A stretch of DNA of 35,117 nt from Terriglobales bacterium (GTDB lineage Bacteria > Acidobacteriota > Terriglobia > Terriglobales > Acidobacteriaceae). This document shows positions 15,573 to 24,159 of this stretch, one piece after another. The position numbers were made by a program, and so were the translations under genes. The stretch covers positions 1 through 35,117 of the forward strand of contig JANWKU010000077.1 of assembly GCA_025451215.1 (NCBI GenBank), in the 5' to 3' direction. Positions within the stretch are counted from its first letter, which is position 1, and every line of letters starts with the position of its first letter. A model generated the notes under the pieces. The model saw only the letters and a list, made by a program, of their open reading frames with translations. It searched no databases and had not been told where the DNA came from.

Positions 15573-18290
15573 TCAATTCTTGGTGTCAAGAATGATATTG
15601 GTGCTGGCTCCGAATTTTCGCCAGCCGATGAACTCCGATGAGCTACGCGAACATCCCCATGAACAAATGGAAACATCTGAATTTGTGGGTAGCACGAGTT
15701 TACTGCCGTCGCCAAAGCTAACTTCAGAATAGTCAATAGTCGTCTTCACCTTAGTGATTGGACGATTCAGCATCTCTCCAGTGTCGCGCTCGACGCGCAA
15801 GACCTGCGATGTCGCTTTATCAATCCAGATACTGCCGTGATATTCGGGATACCAGGTCTCATGGTGATTGGCCTCGATATAGAAAGAGTGATTGTCACGG
15901 CCATACACTTTGAATTGAAATACCAAAGCGGGTTTCGAATGGAGTGACTCGTCCTTCTTGGCTTTGATGCTGGCCTTGCTGGATGGCGCGAACACACCTG
16001 CCAGGATATTCGCGAACTCGCCATCGGACCACCCTCCATACGATTCCAGATAAGCCGCGTCCACGGCTTTACCGTCGAGCTGAATGTTTTTGTAATCGTC
16101 GCGCCCGTTACGATAGGTGACTTTTGCAGTGACCGTATCCTTCTGCCGCAGGCTGCCGTTCCACCACGACCGCTTCATGCGTCGGTCGCAAGCGATGTCC
16201 GGCATGTGCGCCTGCATCGTTAGCGCAACATCGCAAACGTTGGTTAGCGCGGAAGCATGGCCGTTTGTTTCTCCAAAGTTCCGACAGTAAGACTCTATTT
16301 GAGACTTGGAGTTTAATTGCGGCACCGCCGATGCCGTGATGGATGGTTCGGGATGGCTCGTTGAAGGGCTTTCTTTCGGGCTGACGCTGATCGAAGCGGA
16401 AGGCGAGTCTGTCGCGATTTCAGTCGCTGTAGTCTGCGAGTGAGTGGGCAACTCATTGGAAGGTTTTTCAACGGATGCCGGAGCAGATTCTTCCTCCTGG
16501 GCCTCGTGAATCGTGAAGGGAATCCCAGTTATAGTCTTAGACTCCAGGGGGACCTCGAGTGTGCCCGCGCTGTTCGATCCAAAGTCATAAATGCCGGTTC
16601 GCATATATAAATCGCCCGGGGGCGCGTCAATATCAAAATGAAATTGCACCCCGGCACTCTGAACCACGGGATACATCTTCGGCTTCAAGACTGTTCGAAA
16701 CGACATCTCCTCCCAATTCAAGGGCCTGCCGTCATGGTCATAGATCAAGACAGAGAATCTTATGTGGCCGTGGCGGATCTCATCAGGCGCAAGATCGAAA
16801 TCCAGATTATTTACTGGAATCACGAAGTCCACGCCGAATCGATTGAGCGGACCGCGCAGCTCTTTGTTCTCGCCAGCGATTCCACGGTGAGAGGTTGGCG
16901 GGGTGTCGGACGGAAGCACTCTGAGGGTGTAAATGACCTGAGTTGAGTCGGGCATCCCTCGTGCCATCAGAGTTTGCAACGGATCGGTTGGCTCCGACTC
17001 GTCCGCTTTCGCTTCTTTTTCCGTGTCTTCGAAATATCCGCGCCTGTAGGCAAGCTTGTAGCGGCCTCCCGCCACGTTCACGCGAATGCGCCTGTAGCGG
17101 CCCTGTGTGCGCTTGTCCGACGGAGAATAAGAAATCCGATAATAATACGAGCCCTGATGTACAGCATCGGCCAACGCTTCCCTCAAGCCATTCGTGTTGT
17201 AAAAAGCCTTGCCTCCTGTGTTCGTCGCGATGTCATCCGCAGCGCTCTGGTTCAAAATGCGGGCTTCATCCTCGTTTACCCTCGACTGGCTCAGGCCTAC
17301 TGAACTTGCCTGAAAGAGTGTGCCCGCTTCGAGTCCCTGCGCCGCAATCGGGTAGACAGCCACTTGCGCCGACGCTAACAGATTTACGGTCTTTTTTATT
17401 TCTTGCCCTAGCCCACTCCCGCTTTCTCCCGCGCTGATTTCGTTACTGTTCATTGCCATCCACTCCCGCGTGGAGGGAAAATCAATCCGGGGAAAAGATC
17501 CCGAAAACCAGATAATGTTCTTGCGTCCTGGAAATACGCTTAAATAGCGCGCCAAGGTTTGCAGAACCTGGAGCGTCACGGACATTTGCGTCGTCATTTC
17601 CGTGGCCCGCGTCTCGCCCAGGAAATTCTGCAACGATTGCATAGCGCCGGCGACATTTTGTCCTGTGCCCCTGCCCAAGTCAGCCATCTGCGCGAGCGCC
17701 TGTTGCTCTACCGCAGCATCTTCACCCGATTGAAGGTGCGGCGCCTGGGGCATTCCTCCCCAGCCCTTGTGATTGAGCGCGGCCAATAGTTGATGAGGAT
17801 CGCTGGTGAATCCTTCCACCATTCGCAACTCTTCCCCCAGCGTAAAAATCGCTAGCCGCGGGCCCGGATCAATGGCCTTCAGGTAATTAATCATCTGTTG
17901 CCGGACCACGGCTTGGTCCTCACTGCGTGTGTTCAGCGCATCCAGCAGAAGAACGTTGACGGAGCCAGAGGGGTCAACCAGCGGAGCGTTTGTGTACGAG
18001 TGTGGAGGCAAGCTCGCGCGCTCACTCGGCGCCCCGACTGGGCCGCCTTGGTGTTCTTCAAAAAAAGTTACGACCTGCGGCTTTCCGTCTTCGGAAATTT
18101 CGAAATCATCCTTTTTCAAACCGATGATTGGGTTGCCGTTTCCATCAGTAACCACTACATCCACTAGAACGGCCTGCACCTTAGCTTTGAAAGTAGGATT
18201 GGAAGTCGCAGGAGCCGGTGCGGTTTGGGAATAAAGAAAAGGAATTGAGCACACAAGCAGGAGAGACCAGAAACTCCGTCGCAAAAACAT
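15573..18290 (-). CDS. secreted VWFA-related acidobacterial protein with extra C-terminal domain
   Basis: The product (905 residues) begins with a signal peptide (MFLRRSFWSLLLVCSIPFLYSQ). The acidobacterial VWFA-related module follows: VQAVLVDVVVTDGNGNP and GLKKDDFEISEDGKPQVV, then a von Willebrand A-like fold starting at NVLLLDALNTRSEDQ. The MIDAS is degenerate (DALNT). A beta-rich middle region and a Ser/Thr/Pro linker (about residues 600-680) lead to a C-terminal domain of about 220 residues with cysteines (SYCRNFGE, LTNVCDVA, DIACDRR, SICSWGCS). I do not recognise that domain. The start is ATG 18290, because GGAGG lies five bases upstream; the frame extends to 18332. Expected location is the periplasm or cell surface; role unknown. 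Confidence 0.85.
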   Translation of the reverse strand: MFLRRSFWSLLLVCSIPFLYSQTAPAPATSNPTFKAKVQAVLVDVVVTDGNGNPIIGLKKDDFEISEDGKPQVVTFFEEHQGGPVGAPSERASLPPHSYTNAPLVDPSGSVNVLLLDALNTRSEDQAVVRQQMINYLKAIDPGPRLAIFTLGEELRMVEGFTSDPHQLLAALNHKGWGGMPQAPHLQSGEDAAVEQQALAQMADLGRGTGQNVAGAMQSLQNFLGETRATEMTTQMSVTLQVLQTLARYLSVFPGRKNIIWFSGSFPRIDFPSTREWMAMNSNEISAGESGSGLGQEIKKTVNLLASAQVAVYPIAAQGLEAGTLFQASSVGLSQSRVNEDEARILNQSAADDIATNTGGKAFYNTNGLREALADAVHQGSYYYRISYSPSDKRTQGRYRRIRVNVAGGRYKLAYRRGYFEDTEKEAKADESEPTDPLQTLMARGMPDSTQVIYTLRVLPSDTPPTSHRGIAGENKELRGPLNRFGVDFVIPVNNLDFDLAPDEIRHGHIRFSVLIYDHDGRPLNWEEMSFRTVLKPKMYPVVQSAGVQFHFDIDAPPGDLYMRTGIYDFGSNSAGTLEVPLESKTITGIPFTIHEAQEEESAPASVEKPSNELPTHSQTTATEIATDSPSASISVSPKESPSTSHPEPSITASAVPQLNSKSQIESYCRNFGETNGHASALTNVCDVALTMQAHMPDIACDRRMKRSWWNGSLRQKDTVTAKVTYRNGRDDYKNIQLDGKAVDAAYLESYGGWSDGEFANILAGVFAPSSKASIKAKKDESLHSKPALVFQFKVYGRDNHSFYIEANHHETWYPEYHGSIWIDKATSQVLRVERDTGEMLNRPITKVKTTIDYSEVSFGDGSKLVLPTNSDVSICSWGCSRSSSEFIGWRKFGASTNIILDTKN

Positions 18291-18614
18291 TTTGCCCTCC
18301 GCGGCGAACTGCACGGTTACAACCAGATCCAACTATCGCGGTTACCCCAGGGTCCAGCTCGCAGCGAGCCTTGTGCGCAAGCCAGAAGTATTTTAGCTCA
18401 AGCCCTGGCAGGTTGTCCTAAAATTATAGGAGATGGGTGGGATTTTTCCTATTGAGGATGGAATCGCAATTCCACTTTTCACTTCAGCCGGGTAGCCCAC
18501 TGTTTGTTTTCTGTTAGCGTCGTTTCAGCGACCAGGGACCATGTCTCTTTCGATTGATCGAATAAACCATCGAGAAGCTTCTGTTTAACTTTTGCCGTTT
18601 CCGCACCTCGATTC

Positions 18615-18635
18615 GCCCCTCTTATGAAGAGGGGC
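18615..18635 (+). repeat. hairpin upstream of the barrel-like gene
   Basis: GCCCCTCTT, loop ATG, AAGAGGGGC is a perfect nine-base-pair stem, ending 64 bases before the ATG at 18700. It could be an operator, a leader hairpin or an extragenic repeat. A TATATT at about 18650 downstream of it could be a -10. The rest of 18291-18614 holds the VWA gene's upstream region and nothing else I can name. Confidence 0.45.
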
Positions 18636-18699
18636 CCATGTCTAGAGGTATATTGCTATGGATGGATTATTTCTTTTTTGAAGTACTGAAGCAGGTGAA

Positions 18700-21030
18700 A
18701 TGAAACCGCATGCAATCTTAACTGCACCCCGGCGGTATATTTTTGCCGCGACAATCATGTTAGTCGGAACAGCTCTCTTCGCTGCTGGCCAGCAGATGAC
18801 CCTTGGGCGAACGCCCGCAGGAGGAGAGATATCGTTCACCCGTGCAGCCTCTGGCGAATGGGGTGTCGAGATCACTGGAGGCCACGCGCCACGCATAGCG
18901 CAGACGCAGCCCGCGGCAATCGAGGTCTACCGCGCCGACGATGATATCCGCGAACACTCCGCTGGATATAAGAGCCTCAGGCGCACCGCGACGGGGATGG
19001 ACGCCGTTGCCGACGTGCCTTCGACCGACGGTGTCATCTTCCACGTACATGACTTTTGGAGCCTGAGCAACGGCGTACTCTCCGTGCGCCGCGAGGTCAC
19101 GGTCCGAGGCAACGCTCCCGGTGGCTTTGCTTCGGCGCTCGACTTTTCTCTCGATAGCGCCATCGGCTGGCCAGACATAAACTTCATGGCGCCCGGCGCG
19201 ATCTACGCTGATCCAACCTACGATGGCGATCGCTCGCCGGGCGGCACGCTGACCTACGCCGCGCGCCGGCTTGTGATGCGTGAAGACATCCTCGCTGCGC
19301 CACTATTTGCGCTCTCGTTTGAAAATGGCGCCTCCATCGCCATGCTCGATCCGCACCCACGCGGCGACACAACCGAAGAAGAGTCAAAACTCACCAAGCT
19401 GGTGATGACCGATGCTCGCATCCAATTCGGAGCCATGGGCGCATGGCAGGCCGCAGACGGCGCTGTCCACTTCGGCTTTCGCTATCCCAGCACCACCACA
19501 GACTTCGGCGGCGGCCGTCCGGCTGGCGCCGCCCCCGTCACTGCGGCCACACTCGCCTCCGCTACTCCAGCACCGCCGGCAACTTCCGCCATCCCGCCGA
19601 AGATGCGCTGGATACGCCGCTACCACCCCATGACCGATGGCTTTACCGACAGCTATGAAATCCGCTTCCGCTTTGGGCAGAACGAATCCTTCCGCGACGT
19701 AACGCGCGACGCATGGCGCTGGGCCTGGGACACACTAAACCCGCCCATTCTTGACCTCGATGTCAATCTTGTCCGCCGCGTGCTGCTCGATCATCTGGAA
19801 GCGCACGCTGCAACGATCGATGGCCGCACCGGCATTCCTTTTGTACTCTCGACCGTAGCGGATCAGAAACAGTGGAACTGGACCATGATCGCGATGGGAT
19901 TCGTCGGCAAAAATCTCGAATGCGCCGACCAGTTGCTACAGGAGGGAGACCGCGACCACACCGAGCGCGGCCAGAAGATGCGTGAAACCGGTCTCGCCAT
20001 CATCGCTTCCATGATCCAGGCGCTGCATTCCATTCCGCTCGAAGCGACGGGCTACGATCTCTCCACCGGTAAGCCATGGGATCACTTCTGGCTCGCGCCC
20101 TGGCTCCGCAATGCAACTGAAGACATGAATACGCTCATGCAGGCCTACCAGCGCGAGCTGGCGCTCGGCCGCCCGCACCCGGATTGGTTGGCGTGGGTCA
20201 AGTCATACTCTGACTGGCTGGTGGAACAGCAGCGGCCCGATGGATCTTTTCCACGCCGCTGGAAGCCGGGCACAAATGAGGTTATGGAGCCCACCGGCAC
20301 CGGCAGCTACAACGTTGTGCCTTTGTTCGTGCTCATGACGCAGATTACCGGCGATCAAAAATATCAGGCATCCGCGTTGCGCGCGGCAGAGTACGTCTGG
20401 TCTACATGGGGCACACGCGGCCTCTTCATCGGCGGCGCCAGCGATAACCCTAACATCACCGACAAAGAGGCTGGCATGTTGAGCCTGAAGGCTTACCTGA
20501 GCCTCTACGACGCCACCAAAAATCCAAAATGGCTTGAGCGCGCCAAAGCGGCTGGTAATTTCGCCGAGAGCTGGATCTGGATATGGAATCTACCAATGCC
20601 CGCCGACGCCGATAACGCACTACTGCACTGGAAGAAAGGCGTGCCAACCGTTGGCCTGCAAGACATCACCGCCGCGAATACCGGCGGCACAGACGAGTAT
20701 CTGGACTGGGCAGTACCATCTTATGCGCGCCTCTACAATGACACGCATGACCCGCACTATCTTGCCGTCGCGCGCGTGCTGCTCATGGACACCAAGTCCA
20801 TGGTCGCGCTGCCCGGGCGGCAGTATGACATGAAGGGCATCGGCTGGCAGCAGGAGAACTTCCGTCTCGGCCCCGGCCCCTCTGGCCGCGGCGTGGGATC
20901 ACACCGCTTCTGGCTGCCATGGGTCCCCGCCAACCACCTGCACGGAATCGTCGGCCTGGACGATTACGATCCGGCCCTGTACAAGCAACTGTCCGCAAGA
21001 CCGGATGCAAAGGGCGCCGCAAAGGAGTAG
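18700..21030 (+). CDS. secreted (alpha/alpha)-barrel-like protein, probable polysaccharide-active enzyme of unknown family
   Basis: This 776-residue exported protein has an N-terminal hydrophobic segment (RRYIFAATIMLVGTALFAAG). A beta-sandwich-like N-terminal third is followed by a helical C-terminal region of about 430 residues. That region has the repeated aromatic and acidic pairs of six-hairpin glycosidase folds: DQKQWNWTMIAMGFVGKN, WLVEQQRPDGSFPRRW, AAEYVWSTWGTRG, DKEAGMLSLKAYLSLYDATK, GGTDEYLDWAVPSYARLY. The layout resembles glycoside hydrolases or lyases with an (alpha/alpha)6 barrel, but I cannot assign a family and the catalytic residues are unknown. An AGGTG lies very close before the ATG at 18700. 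The gene looks more GC-rich and stands alone between the VWA gene and the second paralog. Confidence 0.6.
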   Translation: MKPHAILTAPRRYIFAATIMLVGTALFAAGQQMTLGRTPAGGEISFTRAASGEWGVEITGGHAPRIAQTQPAAIEVYRADDDIREHSAGYKSLRRTATGMDAVADVPSTDGVIFHVHDFWSLSNGVLSVRREVTVRGNAPGGFASALDFSLDSAIGWPDINFMAPGAIYADPTYDGDRSPGGTLTYAARRLVMREDILAAPLFALSFENGASIAMLDPHPRGDTTEEESKLTKLVMTDARIQFGAMGAWQAADGAVHFGFRYPSTTTDFGGGRPAGAAPVTAATLASATPAPPATSAIPPKMRWIRRYHPMTDGFTDSYEIRFRFGQNESFRDVTRDAWRWAWDTLNPPILDLDVNLVRRVLLDHLEAHAATIDGRTGIPFVLSTVADQKQWNWTMIAMGFVGKNLECADQLLQEGDRDHTERGQKMRETGLAIIASMIQALHSIPLEATGYDLSTGKPWDHFWLAPWLRNATEDMNTLMQAYQRELALGRPHPDWLAWVKSYSDWLVEQQRPDGSFPRRWKPGTNEVMEPTGTGSYNVVPLFVLMTQITGDQKYQASALRAAEYVWSTWGTRGLFIGGASDNPNITDKEAGMLSLKAYLSLYDATKNPKWLERAKAAGNFAESWIWIWNLPMPADADNALLHWKKGVPTVGLQDITAANTGGTDEYLDWAVPSYARLYNDTHDPHYLAVARVLLMDTKSMVALPGRQYDMKGIGWQQENFRLGPGPSGRGVGSHRFWLPWVPANHLHGIVGLDDYDPALYKQLSARPDAKGAAKE

Positions 21031-21146
21031 CGCCGCGCAGAACACGAGATCATCATGGAAAACAAAAAGCCGGTGGTCGGCCTCACTTGATAAAGCTGGC
21101 ACTCCTTCTTTAACGTCAGCCTCAGGTCATACAGAAACATGGGTGG

Positions 21147-21178
21147 CCCAGCCTTTCGCGTTTTTTGCGAAGGCTGGG
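21147..21178 (+). repeat. covarying hairpin repeat, family 1 copy 2
   Basis: CCCAGCCTT (21147-21155) pairs with AAGGCTGGG (21170-21178). A bulged T and CGC/GCG close a GTTTTTT loop. The bulge, the CGC top and the T-rich loop are the same as at 12871-12904, while the outer arms differ in a compensating way. Confidence 0.7.
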
Positions 21179-21208
21179 GATGTTCATTCGTCACGTCAGT
21201 TGTCGCTA

Positions 21209-21354
21209 GCCGGGTGCCCCACTCATTCGCGTTTTTTTGCGAATGAGTGGGAGACTTCATGGTTGGCGCTTGTCAATCTAGTTTTGGTGCTGACCAATTT
21301 AATTTCGATACAATCCCACTCAAGCCAAACGAGGGCTTGAGTAGGGCACCCGGC
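21209..21354 (+). repeat. composite extragenic element bounded by an 11-bp inverted repeat
   Basis: GCCGGGTGCCC (21209-21219) and its exact complement GGGCACCCGGC (21344-21354) bound a 146-base unit. Inside lie family 1 hairpin copy 3 (21218-21251: CCCACTCATTCGC, loop GTTTTTTT, and its perfect 13-base complement) and another hairpin (21318-21342: ACTCAAGCC, loop AAACGAG, GGCTTGAGT). Together with copy 2 this fills most of 21031-21447, the gap after the barrel-like gene. The last 90 bases before the second paralog share about 40 bases with the upstream region of the first paralog. Confidence 0.65.
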
Positions 21355-21447
21355 ATCGCCTACTAATACAGTAATCCTAGGTGGCAATACAAGAAATTGG
21401 CTTGATCACGATCTCTATATGGATGACCGTCTCTTGAGGTGAAAATC

Positions 21448-22524
21448 ATGGCGCGTATTTTTTTCGGGATTGCAATATATGTCGCAGCCATCACTCTATG
21501 CTGGGCAAATGATCAGCCATCCCAGACAAAAACAACTCCACCATCAAGTACAGCTTTCTACCGTATTTCGTTCAAACAAGGGGAAGCGGTTCCGGGCCTC
21601 GGGGAAGTGCTTGCGGTTGCCCTTCCGTTCGAATGCACAAGCGATGGAACTGTTTTTCTCACGATGGTCCAGCCTCTAGGCGCAGGTAGTGGGCCAGCAA
21701 ATCTCGCGCCCTTCCAAAATTCTTTACTGGTAACTTCCATTTCTCCATCGCGCGAAGCCCACTCCTTTCCTCTCAACCAAATCCCTGATCTGTATGACAT
21801 CACTGATCTTGGCCACTTTGCTTCTGACTCGGAAGTGATCTTCCTGCTCCGTGCTGCCAAAGGCCAGAACAAGACGGAACATCATCTCTATATCGTCAGT
21901 TTTAGCCGCGACGGAGAATATGAGAAAACGACACGCCTCGAAGATGATTTTGAAATTTACCAAATCGGGGTTTTCCCTTCCGGCAACTATCTGGCATTCG
22001 GCTATGACAGAAGTGATCATTCTCCAAAACTGGCCCTCCTAAAGGAAGATGGCACGTTATTGGAGTACCTGAAGGCAGGGGAGAATGATCTCCCAAAGTC
22101 CTTGTTGGGGACGCTGAACAATAGTGGCAAGGGGTCCGCAGCTTATATTGCCCCCACAGAGTTCGTCGCGCAAGAACACTCCATTTATCTTGTGCAACTG
22201 AAAACTGAATTTCCTCTCTTGGAAATAAGCGAATCTGGCGCGATCCGTGCGCTTCACTTCAAACTGCCTGGAGGCCTTCGCATCAGCAGTGTTATACCCA
22301 GCGATAAGAATCTGTATGTCCGCGTGAATGGGGAAAAAGACCAGATAAAAGACGAGATTTATGAGTTAGACAGCGAAACCGGAAATGTTCTTAAGAAGCT
22401 TACAGTGAGTACCGACCAGTCAGGTTGGGGTATTGCGTGTGTTAAGGGAAATAACTTTTTGTCCTTCAAGGACGTAAAAGGAAAGCTGGTACCGCTGATC
22501 GGGACGACAGAAGCCGGCAATTAA
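21448..22524 (+). CDS. secreted protein of unknown family, full-length paralog of 14381-15454
   Basis: The product (358 residues) starts MARIFFGIAIYVAAITLCWA, a signal peptide, followed by a Ser/Thr/Pro linker (SQTKTTPPSSTA) and a beta-rich domain. The start is ATG 21448, with GAGGTG six bases upstream. The GTG at 21439 lies inside that ribosome site and is not the start. Similarity to the first paralog covers the whole protein and the leader, which indicates duplication of the gene with its upstream sequence. The C-terminus (NFLSFKDVKGKLVPLIG) shows what the amber codon removes from the other copy. Repeated segments such as LFLTMVQPLGA, YLAFGYDRSD and NLYVRVNGEKDQIKDEIYELD suggest a beta-propeller or repeat fold (inference). 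I do not recognise a family. Confidence 0.78.
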   Translation: MARIFFGIAIYVAAITLCWANDQPSQTKTTPPSSTAFYRISFKQGEAVPGLGEVLAVALPFECTSDGTVFLTMVQPLGAGSGPANLAPFQNSLLVTSISPSREAHSFPLNQIPDLYDITDLGHFASDSEVIFLLRAAKGQNKTEHHLYIVSFSRDGEYEKTTRLEDDFEIYQIGVFPSGNYLAFGYDRSDHSPKLALLKEDGTLLEYLKAGENDLPKSLLGTLNNSGKGSAAYIAPTEFVAQEHSIYLVQLKTEFPLLEISESGAIRALHFKLPGGLRISSVIPSDKNLYVRVNGEKDQIKDEIYELDSETGNVLKKLTVSTDQSGWGIACVKGNNFLSFKDVKGKLVPLIGTTEAGN

Positions 22525-22545
22525 ACAGCCCTTCATCATTCGAAC

Positions 22546-22637
22546 GTACATACATTCTTTATCTCATTGATTCGCAGCAACATCATACTATTTCAACCCT
22601 CCAGATTTGTATGTACATTATGTTCCTCAAGGAACAT
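22546..22637 (+). repeat. nested inverted repeats between convergent genes
   Basis: GTACATACA (22546-22554) and its complement TGTATGTAC (22608-22616) are separated by 53 bases. ATGTTCCT-CA-AGGAACAT (22620-22637) follows as a near-perfect palindrome. They lie between two converging genes and could help terminate transcription, although no T-run is present. Confidence 0.45.
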
Positions 22638-22678
22638 CTGTGGAAATCTTTTAAGTGGGGGAGGGCCGTCAGGGAGAG

Positions 22679-23326
22679 TTATACCGGCGCTTCCTCGCGC
22701 TTGATTCCCAGCACGTCCTTGGTGATGTCCTGCGCGTGCTGGCGCTTACGCCTCTCGGGGCCTTTGTAATTCTCAAGCACTCGCACCCGCCGCGCAGGCG
22801 TATTCGTTGGGCCCATGCGAATGATGTGCCCGTTGCGTACCTGGATATAGAAACGAAACCAGTCCGTGCGAAACATGCGTCCCGAGCAGTAAAAATTCAT
22901 GGACGCGGCTACCAAACCCTCGTAGTCCTGCCCGGTGCATGTGATCAGCCGCTTGCCAACGTCCTGCGCCCACGTCATCCCGCCAACCAAAGGATCATTC
23001 AAAAAAGTCCGCTCAAAAGGCACTGCATGAGAAATTTTTCGCAGCTGCATCATCTGCAGCAGCACTGAAATTTTCGCGAGGTTTGTGACGACGATTCGCG
23101 CCTCAGTGGCGGTCACTCGCTCAAGTTTCAGGTGTAGCTCCGGCGACCACTCCCGCTCAAACTCATCGCGGGCCAGGGCCAATCCCTTGTCGGCCGCCTC
23201 AGCGTAGCGCAGAGTCGCACGCGCCAACACCACGCTTAGCAGGCAGCTGATGACCGTCGCGGCCAGCGGGATGAAATCCACGATGCTGGAAACGATGATG
23301 CCGTGAGAGCTGAACCAGCTGTGCAT
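22679..23326 (-). CDS. membrane-anchored protein of unknown function
   Basis: The product is 215 residues. One strong N-terminal membrane segment (about residues 9-38: IIVSSIVDFIPLAATVISCL and on) is followed by a soluble domain that starts with a charged helix (RYAEAADKGLALARDEFEREW). A beta-rich part follows (LHLKLERVTATEARIVVTNL, SVLLQMMQL), then a basic tail YKGPERRKRQHAQDI. The arrangement suggests a cytoplasmic domain tethered to the inner membrane. The ATG at 23326 has AGG about seven bases upstream. I do not recognise the family. It converges with the second paralog and is separated from the TetR gene by about 237 bases (23327-23563) in which I see nothing definite. Confidence 0.65.
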   Translation of the reverse strand: MHSWFSSHGIIVSSIVDFIPLAATVISCLLSVVLARATLRYAEAADKGLALARDEFEREWSPELHLKLERVTATEARIVVTNLAKISVLLQMMQLRKISHAVPFERTFLNDPLVGGMTWAQDVGKRLITCTGQDYEGLVAASMNFYCSGRMFRTDWFRFYIQVRNGHIIRMGPTNTPARRVRVLENYKGPERRKRQHAQDITKDVLGIKREEAPV

Positions 23327-23563
23327 AGGACCTGGCCTTTTTCAGCGCAACTCTTTTGACGCAACCCTTAAATCGCAACCACCATGGCGTGGTTACTAAA
23401 AGTTGGGGGAGGACAAGTCCATGCTTGCGATTCGCAAGAGTTTAGCGGGGGCAGGGTGGGCGCTCCAGATGCGAATGGTACACAGGCAAAAGCCGCGTCC
23501 AGCAAGGCCTTTGGTAATGATTTGATCCGGCAATTCAGGTTATATGGAGGCGAAAAACCTAAA

Positions 23564-24157
23564 TCACCTTGTGTGGCCATAGGCCCTGAAAAAAGCCCGC
23601 ACGACTTCCGCTGCCATGGCGCGGGGCATGGCCGCGGTAGTGCTTTTTTTGCCAACGACAATATACCAATAGAACGCCGGCCCCATGAGCAGCGCCACGC
23701 CGATGGTCATATCAATTTTACGCACGAACTCATGCTGCTTGATGCCGCGCTTGATCAGATTCTTAAGTCGCGTCTGCGGGGGGTCGATCATGCGCGAGCG
23801 CCACTGATCGCCAAATTTTCGGTTGCGCGCGGCATAGCCCATCACGTGGGGCATCATTTGCATCTTCAATTCCTGCTTCGCAACGGCTGGTTGGTAAGTG
23901 AGCGCGTCCACAAAGTCCTGCTGAAGGTCGCCGGACTCAAACCTGGGGGCCTCCTCATAAAATCCGAAAAGATGCGAGAGGGCTTCGAGCGCCAGCGCGT
24001 CTTTGTCGGGCCAGTGCTTGTAGATGGTGGCTTTGCTGACGCCGGAGCGTCCGGCGATGGCGTCCATGCTGGTGGCGTCAATGCCGCCCTCGACGAAGAG
24101 GTCGATGGCGGCATCGAGGACTTTGCCGTGCGCCTTTGCGCTTCTTGTCCTGGCCAT
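23564..24157 (-). CDS. TetR/AcrR-family transcriptional regulator, last gene of the ABC exporter operon
   Basis: This 197-residue one-component repressor has its helix-turn-helix in residues 28-55 (TSMDAIAGRSGVSKATIYKHWPDKDAL). A helical ligand-binding domain follows (ALEALSHLFGFYEE to AAEVVRAFFRAYGH). It starts two bases after the permease stop on the same strand and has no ribosome site of its own, so it is probably translated by coupling. It very likely represses its own operon through the palindrome 25736-25750 in the promoter (inference from position). The ligand is unknown and is probably a substrate of the exporter. An open frame on the opposite strand here is a shadow of this gene. 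Confidence 0.9.
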   Translation of the reverse strand: MARTRSAKAHGKVLDAAIDLFVEGGIDATSMDAIAGRSGVSKATIYKHWPDKDALALEALSHLFGFYEEAPRFESGDLQQDFVDALTYQPAVAKQELKMQMMPHVMGYAARNRKFGDQWRSRMIDPPQTRLKNLIKRGIKQHEFVRKIDMTIGVALLMGPAFYWYIVVGKKSTTAAMPRAMAAEVVRAFFRAYGHTR

Positions 24158-24159
24158 GG

